A stretch of DNA of 64,000 nt from Candidatus Rokuibacteriota bacterium (GTDB lineage Bacteria > Methylomirabilota > Methylomirabilia > Rokubacteriales > CSP1-6). Shown here one piece after another: positions 44,791-52,179 of the stretch (position 1 is the stretch's first letter; each line of letters opens with the position of its first letter). Position numbers and translations under genes: made by a program. A model generated the notes under the pieces. The model was not told where the DNA came from, did not search any database, and worked only from the letters and a program-made list of their open reading frames with translations. Location of the stretch: positions 1 through 64,000 of the forward strand of contig QHRU01000039.1 in the NCBI GenBank assembly GCA_003220225.1, given 5' to 3'.

Positions 44791-45974
44791 AGCGGATCGT
44801 CATCACCGGCCTCGGCGCCGCCAGTCCGTACGGCGCCGGCGTCGCCGCCTACTGGAAGGGGCTCGCCGGCGGCGCCTGCGCGATCCGCGAGCTCACTCTC
44901 ATCGGGACCGATGGCTTCCGCTGCCGGCTCGCGGCCGCGGTGCCGGAGCCGCTCGCCGGCTCGGCGCGCCGCACGCGCGCCGACCGCCTCGCCATCGGCG
45001 CCGCCGGCGAGGCGCTCGCCGACGCCGGGCTCGGCGCGCGCGACCGCGCCGCGGCCGCGCTCGTCGTCGGCGCCGTCGGCGGGGGGATGCTCGAGGCCGA
45101 GGCGTGGTACTGGCGCCACGCGCGCGACGGCACGCGGCCCGCGTCGCTCTCCGCGGTGCGCGCGATGCTGCCGTCGGCGCACGCGGAGACGCTGGCGAGC
45201 CGCTTCCGGCTCGGCGGTCCGCGCCACACGGTGGTGACCGCGTGCAGCTCGGGCGCCGTCGCGCTGGCAGAGGCGGCGGAGCTGATCGCCGACGGCGTCG
45301 TCGAGGTGGCGGTGGCGGGCGGCGTGGACGCGATCACGCGCATCTGCTTCATGGGCTTCAACGCGCTGAAGCTCCTCGACCCGGCGCCCTGCCGGCCCTT
45401 CGATCGCGAGCGGCGCGGGATGTCGATCGGCGAGGGGGCCGGCTTCATGGTGCTCGAGTCCGAGGCGCGGGCCCGCGCGCGCGGCGCGCGCGTGTACGCG
45501 ACGCTCGCGGGCCACGGCATGACGACCGATGCCTTCCACGTGACGGCGCCGGAGCCCGAGGGCGACGGAATGGTGCGCGCGATGTCGGCGGCCCTCGCGC
45601 GGGCGGGCGCGGCGCCGCGCGAGGTGCAGTACGCCAACGCCCACGGCACCGGCACGCCGCAGAACGACCGCATCGAGGCGCGCGCGCTGGCGCGCGTGTT
45701 CGGCGAGGGCGGCCTGCTCGTGTCCTCGAGCAAGTCGATGATCGGCCACACGATGGCCGCCGCCGGCAGCCTCGAGGCCATCGCGACCGTGCTCGCGCTC
45801 GAGCACGGCCTGGTGCCGCCGACCGCGAACCTGGCCACGCCGGATCCGGACGTTCCCTTCGACTGCGTGCCGCGCGCGGCGCGCGCGGCGGGCCTCACGT
45901 GCGCGATCTCCAACTCGTTCGGCTTCGGCGGCCAGAACGTGACGCTGCTCTTCCGGCGAGGCGGCGCCCGATGA
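44787..45974 (+). CDS. beta-ketoacyl-ACP synthase (KS II/FabF-like), second
   Basis: 395 residues. Complete triad: Cys about 153 in VTACSSGAVAL, His in NAHGTGTPQND and His in KSMIGHTMAAAG; C-terminal SNSFGFGGQNVTLLF. The block CRPFDRERRGMSIGEGAGF is typical. ATGA overlap with the ACP gene upstream and ATGA overlap with the degenerate KS downstream repeat the order KS then KS-like seen at 42562-44507. It is likely the main elongating enzyme of the cluster. Confidence 0.92.
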   Translation: MKRIVITGLGAASPYGAGVAAYWKGLAGGACAIRELTLIGTDGFRCRLAAAVPEPLAGSARRTRADRLAIGAAGEALADAGLGARDRAAAALVVGAVGGGMLEAEAWYWRHARDGTRPASLSAVRAMLPSAHAETLASRFRLGGPRHTVVTACSSGAVALAEAAELIADGVVEVAVAGGVDAITRICFMGFNALKLLDPAPCRPFDRERRGMSIGEGAGFMVLESEARARARGARVYATLAGHGMTTDAFHVTAPEPEGDGMVRAMSAALARAGAAPREVQYANAHGTGTPQNDRIEARALARVFGEGGLLVSSSKSMIGHTMAAAGSLEAIATVLALEHGLVPPTANLATPDPDVPFDCVPRAARAAGLTCAISNSFGFGGQNVTLLFRRGGAR

Positions 45975-47038
45975 CGCGGCCGGGCGTGGCCATCACTGGT
46001 GTCGGCGTGGTGAGCGCCGCCGTCACCGGCGACTCCGCGGCTCTCGGCGCGTTCCTGGCGGCGCCGGCCGCGCCCGCGGGCGAGGCGCTGGGCGCAGGGG
46101 CGCTGGCGGCCCTGGTCGATCCGGGCGAGGCGCGTCGGCTCTCGCGCGTCTGCCAGTTCACGATCGCGGCGGCGCGGCTCGCGCTGCGCGAGTCCGGCGT
46201 CGATCCCGCCGCCGGCCTGGGCCTCGTCGTCGGCACCGAGCTCGGCGACCTGGCCTCCACGCACGCGTTCGCCGACGGTTTCCTCGAGCGCGGTCCGGGC
46301 GGCCTGTCCGCGCTGCTGTTCCCGAACACGGTGATGAACACGATGGTCGCGACCACGGCCATCGCGGTGGGCGCGCGCGAGATGGCGCTGACCCTGAACG
46401 CGCCCACGGTCGCGGGCGAGCTGGCGGTCGCGCGCGCGGCCGCCGCGCTGGCGAGCGGACGCGTGCCCGCCATGCTGGCGGGCGGCGTGGACGAGCTGGA
46501 TCCGGTCGTCGAGCGCGAGCTGGCGCGCCTGGGCTTCGGCGCCGAGCGCCGCGGCGAGGGCGCCGCCTTCGTCGTCCTCGAGCCGCGCGCGGCGGCCGAC
46601 GCGCGCGGCGCGACGGTGCTGGGCGAGGTGAGCGCGGCGGCGTGGCGCGCGCTGCCGGCGCGGCCATGGGGCGTGGGGCGAACGCGACGCTCGCCCGCGA
46701 TCGCGGCCGCGCTCGAGGCGGCGGCCGCGCGCCCCGGCGATGTCGGCTGGGTGTACGCGTCCGGCAGCTGCGACAGCGCGCGCGATCGATGGGAAGAGGC
46801 GCTGCTCGGCGCCGCCCTCGGCGCCGAGACACCCGTGTCGACGCTCGGCCGGCTGCTCGGCCGTCATGCCGGGCTCGGCGTGCTGCGCGTGGCGGCGGCC
46901 GCGTGGACGGCGCGGTCTGGGCTGCTGCCGGCGACGGACGGGACGACGCGCGTGGAGCGCGTCCGGCCGGGCCGCGGCCTCGTGCACGGGCTCGCGCGCG
47001 GCGGCACCCACGTCGCGCTGGTGGTCGGCGCCGCGTGA
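45971..47038 (+). CDS. chain-length-factor-like degenerate ketosynthase
   Basis: 355 residues, full thiolase-fold length. RPGVAITGVGVVSAAVTG at the start and AMLAGGVDELD in the core mark it as KS-like, but TACASGA is replaced by LTLNAPTVAGEL, and the first catalytic His region reads YASGSCDSARD. A His remains in LGRHAGLGVLRV. Loss of the nucleophile next to an intact KS is the pattern of type II PKS chain-length factors, which form heterodimers with the KS. That role is inferred. Confidence 0.8.
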   Translation: MTRPGVAITGVGVVSAAVTGDSAALGAFLAAPAAPAGEALGAGALAALVDPGEARRLSRVCQFTIAAARLALRESGVDPAAGLGLVVGTELGDLASTHAFADGFLERGPGGLSALLFPNTVMNTMVATTAIAVGAREMALTLNAPTVAGELAVARAAAALASGRVPAMLAGGVDELDPVVERELARLGFGAERRGEGAAFVVLEPRAAADARGATVLGEVSAAAWRALPARPWGVGRTRRSPAIAAALEAAAARPGDVGWVYASGSCDSARDRWEEALLGAALGAETPVSTLGRLLGRHAGLGVLRVAAAAWTARSGLLPATDGTTRVERVRPGRGLVHGLARGGTHVALVVGAA

Positions 47039-48090
47039 TCCCCTTCGTCGTCGTTCCCGCTCACGACGAGGCCACGACCGTCGGCGACGTCGTCCGCCGG
47101 GCGCGCATCCACGCGCCGGTGATCGTCGTGGACGACGGCTCGACCGACGGCACCGCGGAGGCGGCCGTCGCCGCCGGCGCCGACGTGCGCCGGCACGCGC
47201 GCCGGCTCGGCAAGGCGCAGGCCCTCCGCACCGGCGTCGTCGCCGCGCGCGCGCGCGGCGCCACGCACGTCGTTACGCTCGACGCCGACGGCCAGCACGA
47301 CCCGGACGACGTGTCCACGCTGCTGGCGGCCACCGCACCGCGCACGCTCGTGGTGGGCGCGCGGCGGACCGGCGACGGCGCGCTGCCCGCCGGCCGTGCC
47401 GAGGCCATCGTGGTGGCCGGCTTCTTCGTGAACTGGGCGAGCGGGCTGCGGCTCGCCGACACGCAGTCGGGCTTTCGCGTCTATCCCGTGGCGATCTTCG
47501 ACGAGGTGCCCGCGCGCCGCGGCGGCTTCGTGTTCGAGACCGAGGTGCTGCTGGCGGCCGCCGCGCGCGGCTGGCTCGTGCGCGAGGTGCCGGTGCGCTC
47601 GCTGCCTCGCGTCGCCGCGCGCAGCCGGTTCCGTCCCGTGGCCGACGGCCTCGCGATCGGCGCCTACCTGGCCGGCCGCTCGCTCGCCCGCGGCGCGGCC
47701 GAGGCGGGCGCCGCCGTGGGCACCGTGTTCGAGACCTTCACCGACGGCGATCGCCGTCGCGAGCGGCTCGCCGCGATGCTCGACGGCGCCGCCCCCTACG
47801 TCGGCACCATCGCGTGGGGCGCGATGGTCGGGGCGGAGGCGGCGCGCCGCGCCGGCGCGCGGCTGGCGTGGTGGTGGCGGCATCCGCGGCCGCGCCGCGC
47901 GCTCGTGGCGGCGGCCGGCGCGCTGGGCCTGCCCGGCGTCGTCCCGCTGCTCGTGCTGGCGGCGATCTCGGGCCGGCGCGTGCCCGGCGCGCGCGCGCTG
48001 GTGGCGGCGCTCTACGCGCAGGAGCGGCTCGACGCGCGGGTCGGCGCGCCGGTGCCCGTCAGCGTGAAGCCGCTGCGCAGGAGCGCCTGA
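47035..48090 (+). CDS. GT2-family glycosyltransferase
   Basis: 351 residues. The GT-A domain shows VPAHDEATTVGDVVRR, VIVVDDGSTDGTAE, TLDADGQHDP and DTQSGFRVYP, close to polyprenol-phosphate mannose/glucosyl synthases. The C-terminal third has two hydrophobic stretches (PYVGTIAWGAMVGAEAA and LGLPGVVPLLVLAAI). It may glycosylate the cluster's product or a carrier lipid; glycosyltransferases also occur in aryl polyene clusters. GTG start overlaps the CLF-like gene and the stop overlaps the oxidoreductase ATG. Confidence 0.85.
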   Translation: MIPFVVVPAHDEATTVGDVVRRARIHAPVIVVDDGSTDGTAEAAVAAGADVRRHARRLGKAQALRTGVVAARARGATHVVTLDADGQHDPDDVSTLLAATAPRTLVVGARRTGDGALPAGRAEAIVVAGFFVNWASGLRLADTQSGFRVYPVAIFDEVPARRGGFVFETEVLLAAAARGWLVREVPVRSLPRVAARSRFRPVADGLAIGAYLAGRSLARGAAEAGAAVGTVFETFTDGDRRRERLAAMLDGAAPYVGTIAWGAMVGAEAARRAGARLAWWWRHPRPRRALVAAAGALGLPGVVPLLVLAAISGRRVPGARALVAALYAQERLDARVGAPVPVSVKPLRRSA

Positions 48091-49358
48091 TGGAGACCTT
48101 CGACGTCGTCGTGGTGGGCGGCGGGCCCGGCGGCTCGAGCACGGCAACCTTCCTGGCCGACGGGGGACTGCGCGTGGCGCTCTTCGAGCGCGAGCGATTC
48201 CCGCGCTTCCACGTCGGCGAGTCGCTGATGCCCGCCACGATGCTCCTGCTGGAGGAGCTCGGCGCGAAGGCGGCGATCGAGGAGCGCGGCTTCCAGGTCA
48301 AGTACGGCGCGAGCTTCATCGACGAGGAGAACGACGACGCGACGCAGACCTTCTATTTCCTGCCGGGCCAGCCGTGGCCGAACTATTCCTACCAGGTCCC
48401 CCGCGCCGACTTCGACGCCGTGCTGCTCGACCATGCGAAGAAGCGCGGCGTCACCGTGTACCAACCGGCCACCGTGGAGGGCACCGAGTTCGACGCCGGC
48501 GGCGTGACCGTGACCGCGAGCGCGGAGGACCGTCCGGTTCGGGCGCGAGCGGCGATGCTGGTGGACGCCACGGGGCGCGACGCGCTGATGGCGAGCCGTT
48601 ACGGCCGGCGCCGGCGCATCCCCAACCTCGGCAAGGTCGCGCTCTTCGCGCACTTCAAGGGCGCGGCCCGCCGGTCGGGCCTCGAGGAAGGCAACATCCG
48701 CGTCTACGTCTTCCGCGACGGCTGGTTCTGGTGGATCCCGCTCGCCGGCGACGTCACCAGCGTGGGCGCCATCTGCCACGCGCGCACGGCGAAGGAGTGG
48801 ACCGGCGACCCCGACGGTCTGCTCGACGCGATGATCGCGCGCTGCCGGGGCGTGTCCGAGAACCTCGCGGGTGCTGCTCGCGTCACGCCGGTGTACCGCG
48901 TGGCCAACTTCTCCTACGACAACTCGCCGGTGGTGGGCGACCGCTTCGTCGCCGTCGGCGACGCCATCGCGTTCGTGGACCCGATCTTCTCGGGCGGTGT
49001 CTACATCGCGCTGCGCTCGGGGCAGCTCGCGTCCGTCGCGATCCGCGACGCCTTCCGCGCCGGCGACTTCTCGGCGCGGCGCTTCGCGGACTACGAGCGC
49101 CGCGTGCGCGCGGGCCTCGACCCGCTCTTCAAGTTCATCCACAAGTATTACGAGCCCTCGTTCTTCGATCTCTTGATGCGCCCACGCAACCACTTCGGGA
49201 TCTACGAGGCCGTCCTCAACGTGCTCTCCGGGGGCAACTGGGTGACGATGCCGTGGCGCGTGCGCGCCGCGCTCCGGATCCTCTACGGCATCGCGCGGAT
49301 CAACGCCTGGGTGCGCCGCCGCGCGGGGCTGCCGGTCGAATCCCGGCTCGAGTGGTAG
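48090..49358 (+). CDS. FAD-dependent oxidoreductase of the flavin halogenase family
   Basis: 422 residues. FAD Rossmann motif VVGGGPGGSSTATFLA, then FHVGESLMPA, a Lys in FQVKYGASF, the halogenase-type WxWxIP motif as WFWWIP (about 212-217) and the FAD-binding FVDPIFSGGVYIAL. Flavin halogenases chlorinate or brominate aromatic or polyketide substrates; family members without halogenase activity (dehydrogenases) also exist. Being within a KS/ACP operon, it probably acts on an ACP-bound or finished chain. It is TGATG-coupled to the GT2 gene. Its stop is part of a repeat also found at 61 kb. Confidence 0.8.
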   Translation: METFDVVVVGGGPGGSSTATFLADGGLRVALFERERFPRFHVGESLMPATMLLLEELGAKAAIEERGFQVKYGASFIDEENDDATQTFYFLPGQPWPNYSYQVPRADFDAVLLDHAKKRGVTVYQPATVEGTEFDAGGVTVTASAEDRPVRARAAMLVDATGRDALMASRYGRRRRIPNLGKVALFAHFKGAARRSGLEEGNIRVYVFRDGWFWWIPLAGDVTSVGAICHARTAKEWTGDPDGLLDAMIARCRGVSENLAGAARVTPVYRVANFSYDNSPVVGDRFVAVGDAIAFVDPIFSGGVYIALRSGQLASVAIRDAFRAGDFSARRFADYERRVRAGLDPLFKFIHKYYEPSFFDLLMRPRNHFGIYEAVLNVLSGGNWVTMPWRVRAALRILYGIARINAWVRRRAGLPVESRLEW

Positions 49359-49377
49359 GCGAGGCGAGCCTGTAATC
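49356..49377 (+). repeat. single copy of the 61-kb dispersed repeat
   Basis: TAGGCGAGGCGAGCCTGTA followed by ATC matches the repeat at 61083-61104 with one mismatch. It begins at the stop codon of the halogenase-like gene. Confidence 0.6.
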
Positions 49378-49394
49378 CCGTCGCCGTCGTTCTC

Positions 49395-50594
49395 ATGCTG
49401 ACAAGCCTGCGACGCGCACTCCGTGGTTACCTGTTCACCATCGCCGGCATCGCCATCGGGGTGGCGGGCATCGTGGCCCTCGGGGCCATGGCCGAGCGCA
49501 TCGTGCGCTTCATCGACGGCGGCGACCGCTTCGTGCTCGGCCAGATCTCGGTGGCGGGACGCGGCATGGGCATGGGCGCGGGCTTCACCGCCGGTGGCCT
49601 GCTGCCCGCGGCCGCCATCGAGGCGATCCGCAAGGTCGAGGGCGTCGCCGGCGTGCAGCCGCAAGTGATGCTCCCGCTGAACCCGAGCACCTCGCAGTTC
49701 ATGACGCTCACCCAGGAGCTGGTCATCGGCATGGATCTCTCCGTGCCGTCGCCGAACCGCCACTACCGCACGCTGCCGGTGCAGGCCGGACGATTCCTGC
49801 GCGAGGGCGACCGCCGCAAGGCCGTCGTCGGCGCGTCGTTCGCGGTCTCGCGGCGCCTGGCCCCCGGCTCGCGGCTCGAGCTGGAGGGCACGGCGTACGA
49901 GGTCGTCGGCGTGCTCGAGCGCATGCTGACCGCGCCCGACCGCTTCGTCGTCGTCGCGATCCAGGACGCGCGCGAGCAGTGGGTGGCCAAGGACCGCCTG
50001 CTGCGCACCGTGCTGGCCTCGGGCGGCGTCGCGCTGCGCGCGCAGGACCTCAACACCGGCGCCGCCGTCGGCTGGCGCGACGGCGCGGATCCCGACGTCG
50101 TCGCGCGGCGTATCCGTGACCAGGTCGCCGGCGTGAACGTCCAGATCCCGAGCGAGCTGTCCTCGCTGCTGCGCCAGTCCACGGCGTTCTTCTCGGCATT
50201 GCTCGTCGGCATCGGCCTGCTGGCCTTCGTGATCGGCGGCCTCTCGCTCGCCAACACGGTGGCCGCCGCCGTGTTCGAGCGCATCCGCGATTTCGGCGTC
50301 AAGCGAGCGCTCGGCGCCACCGACTGGCAGCTCGGGCGCGAGATTCTGGCGGAGGCGCTCGCGGTGACGCTGTCCGGCGGCGCGCTCGGCGTGCTCCTCG
50401 CGATGGTGCTCGGGCTCGCCATCGACGGCTGGGCGCGTCGCAGCGGCCAGCAGCTCTTCCTCTTCTCACCGCGCCTGCTCGGCGGCGCACTCGTGTTCTC
50501 GGTGCTCCTGGGCGCCGCGGCCGCGGCCTACGCGGCGCTGCGCATCGTACGCCTGTCGCCCGCCGAGGCGATCCGGAGGGGCAGTGCTGCCTGA
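49395..50594 (+). CDS. MacB/FtsX-like ABC transporter permease
   Basis: 399 residues. An N-terminal membrane helix (YLFTIAGIAIGVAGIVALGAM), a large periplasmic MacB_PCD-like domain (about 40-250) and three C-terminal helices of the FtsX domain (LVGIGLLAFVIGGLSLANTV, ALGVLLAMVLGLAI, LLGGALVFSVLLGAAAAAYA), with RIRDFGVKRALGATDWQL between. It would export or extract a lipid, peptide or small molecule together with the overlapping ATPase. Close behind the KS cluster, it may handle the cluster product. Confidence 0.88.
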   Translation: MLTSLRRALRGYLFTIAGIAIGVAGIVALGAMAERIVRFIDGGDRFVLGQISVAGRGMGMGAGFTAGGLLPAAAIEAIRKVEGVAGVQPQVMLPLNPSTSQFMTLTQELVIGMDLSVPSPNRHYRTLPVQAGRFLREGDRRKAVVGASFAVSRRLAPGSRLELEGTAYEVVGVLERMLTAPDRFVVVAIQDAREQWVAKDRLLRTVLASGGVALRAQDLNTGAAVGWRDGADPDVVARRIRDQVAGVNVQIPSELSSLLRQSTAFFSALLVGIGLLAFVIGGLSLANTVAAAVFERIRDFGVKRALGATDWQLGREILAEALAVTLSGGALGVLLAMVLGLAIDGWARRSGQQLFLFSPRLLGGALVFSVLLGAAAAAYAALRIVRLSPAEAIRRGSAA

Positions 50595-51300
50595 GCCCGT
50601 CCTTCGCGCACGCGGCCTCGTCAAGCGCTTCGCGGCGCCCGCCGGTCCACCGATCGAGGTGCTGGCCGGCGCCGAGCTCACGGTCAGGCGCGGCGAGCTG
50701 GTCGTGATCGAGGGGCCGTCGGGCTCGGGCAAGAGCACGCTGCTCAATGTCCTCGGCCTGCTCGAGGACGCCGATGCCGGCGAGATCCGGTTCGGCGAGC
50801 GCACGGTGAGCACGCTCGGCCGCTCCGCCAAGAGTCGCGAGCGCGGGCGCTGGCTGGGCTTCGTCTTCCAGTCGTTCCTGCTGCTGCCCGGGCTCACCGC
50901 CCTCGACAACGTGCTGCTGGCCGCGCGCTACACGAGCGGCGTCGACGCCGAGCTGCGCCGCCGCGCGATGGCTCTGCTCGAGCGCTTCGGCATGGCCGAG
51001 CGTCGCGACCACCATCCGGCCCAGCTCTCCGGCGGCGAGCAGCAGCGCGTCGCGTTCTGCCGCGCCGTGCTCAACGACCCGCCCCTCTTGCTCGCTGACG
51101 AGCCAACCGGCAATCTCGATGACGCGAACGGCGCGGTGATCCTGGAATCGCTGCGCGACCGGGCGCGCTCCGGCGGCGCCGTCATCGTGGTCAGTCATCG
51201 CCCGGACGCCGCCCGGGACGCCGACGCCGTGTTCACGCTGGCGGCCGGGAAGCTGCACCCGGCGGCGACCCGCCGACCGTCGGGGGCCGGAACCCTGTGA
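50584..51300 (+). CDS. MacB/LolD-like ABC transporter ATP-binding protein
   Basis: 238 residues. Walker [14 protein letters not shown]-loop [18 protein letters not shown], signature [15 protein letters not shown], Walker [13 protein letters not shown] and switch VVSHRPD. The layout is that of MacB/LolD ATPases. GTG at 50584 overlaps the permease by 11 bases. The last residues ([12 protein letters not shown]) are encoded by the first copy of a 48-bp repeat, so the C-terminus may have been extended by it. Confidence 0.92.
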   Translation: MLPEPVLRARGLVKRFAAPAGPPIEVLAGAELTVRRGELVVIEGPSGSGKSTLLNVLGLLEDADAGEIRFGERTVSTLGRSAKSRERGRWLGFVFQSFLLLPGLTALDNVLLAARYTSGVDAELRRRAMALLERFGMAERRDHHPAQLSGGEQQRVAFCRAVLNDPPLLLADEPTGNLDDANGAVILESLRDRARSGGAVIVVSHRPDAARDADAVFTLAAGKLHPAATRRPSGAGTL

Positions 51301-51390
51301 AGGCGCCCCGACGGCGACGGGACGTTGCACCGCGCGACGATTCGCCGACCGTCGGGCGCCGGAATCCTGTGAAGGCGCCCCGACGGCGAC
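51271..51390 (+). repeat. tandem 48-bp repeat with internal hairpins
   Basis: Two 48-base copies at 51271-51318 and 51343-51390 agree at 46 positions; the 24-base spacer gives a period of 72. Each copy contains an inverted repeat, CCGTCGGG near its start and CCCCGACGG near its end (first copy 51276-51284 / 51306-51314). In the second copy the stem extends through GCGCC / GGCGC with one bulge. The first copy overlaps the end of the ATPase gene. Confidence 0.85.
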
Positions 51391-51406
51391 TATTAAGGAG
51401 GCTCGA

Positions 51407-51826
51407 ATGAAGGTCCTGACGTGCGCGCTGCTGCTCGAGCTGGCGCTGGCTTCCACGGCGTCGGCCGCCGAGCCGGTGGCCCAGACGTTCAACGCCCCCG
51501 CCGACCGGGTCTGGACGGTGGTGGAGGCGGTGCTCAAACAGCTCGGCTGGGAGATCGACAAGAAGGACCGGACGATCGGCATGATCGGCACCGACTCGCG
51601 GCGTATGGATGGCCAGAACTACGGCGTCTACGCCACGGGCCGGCGCCACCGCCTCACGCTCTATGTGAAGGCCGCGAGCGACAACCGCACCACGGTCACC
51701 GTCGAGCGCGAGCTGTTCAAGCACGAGCGCATCCTGTGGTTCGACAAGGACGAGCCGGTCGGCACGGTCTCCGACAAGCACGACGTCGAGCGCTCGATCT
51801 TGTCGGCCATCGCGAAGGCCCTCTGA
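51407..51826 (+). CDS. small exported protein, BamC/SRPBCC-like appearance
   Basis: 139 residues. Signal peptide (MKVLTCALLLELALASTASA) then EPVAQTFNAPADRVWTVVEAVLKQLGWEIDKKDRTIG, a pattern (helix, then beta strands with IDKKDRTIGMIGTDS) shared by BamC-like lipoproteins and SRPBCC folds; TTVTVERELF follows. No Cys lipobox. Function unknown. AAGGAGG lies 7 bases before the ATG. The stop overlaps the ATG of the small transporter. Confidence 0.7.
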   Translation: MKVLTCALLLELALASTASAAEPVAQTFNAPADRVWTVVEAVLKQLGWEIDKKDRTIGMIGTDSRRMDGQNYGVYATGRRHRLTLYVKAASDNRTTVTVERELFKHERILWFDKDEPVGTVSDKHDVERSILSAIAKAL

Positions 51827-52179
51827 TGACGAGCACCCTGCTGTGGGTGGGGATCGCGAGCCTCGTCGGCGGCGTCGGGCACGTCATCCTGGCCAAAGGG
51901 ATGAGGGTGGTCGGGACCGCCACCGTCGGCTCGCCCCTCGTGCGCACGCTGTCGAACCCCTGGGTGCTCCTCGGCGTCGCGCTCCAGGCGGCGTTCTTCT
52001 TCATCTACATGGCGCTGCTCTCGCGCGAGGACGTCAGCAAGGTGCTGCCGCTCACGACGGTCAACTACATCATCGTCGCCCTCCTCGCGCAGCTCATGCT
52101 GGCCGAGCCGGTGACGCCGCTGCGCTGGACCGGCATCGGCTTCATCGTGCTCGGCGTTTTCCTGGTATCGCGCACCTGA
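51826..52179 (+). CDS. small EamA/SMR-type transporter (ArnE-like)
   Basis: 117 residues with four hydrophobic helices (LLWVGIASLVGGVGHVILAKG, PWVLLGVALQAAFFFIYMALL, VLPLTTVNYIIVALLAQLML, WTGIGFIVLGVFLVS). The late segment EPVTPLRWTGIGFIVLGVFLV is typical of EamA/ArnE-type halves. Followed directly by a GT39 transferase, it fits a flippase for an undecaprenyl-phosphate sugar, as ArnE/ArnF act with ArnT. The cargo is not shown by sequence. Confidence 0.8.
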   Translation: MTSTLLWVGIASLVGGVGHVILAKGMRVVGTATVGSPLVRTLSNPWVLLGVALQAAFFFIYMALLSREDVSKVLPLTTVNYIIVALLAQLMLAEPVTPLRWTGIGFIVLGVFLVSRT

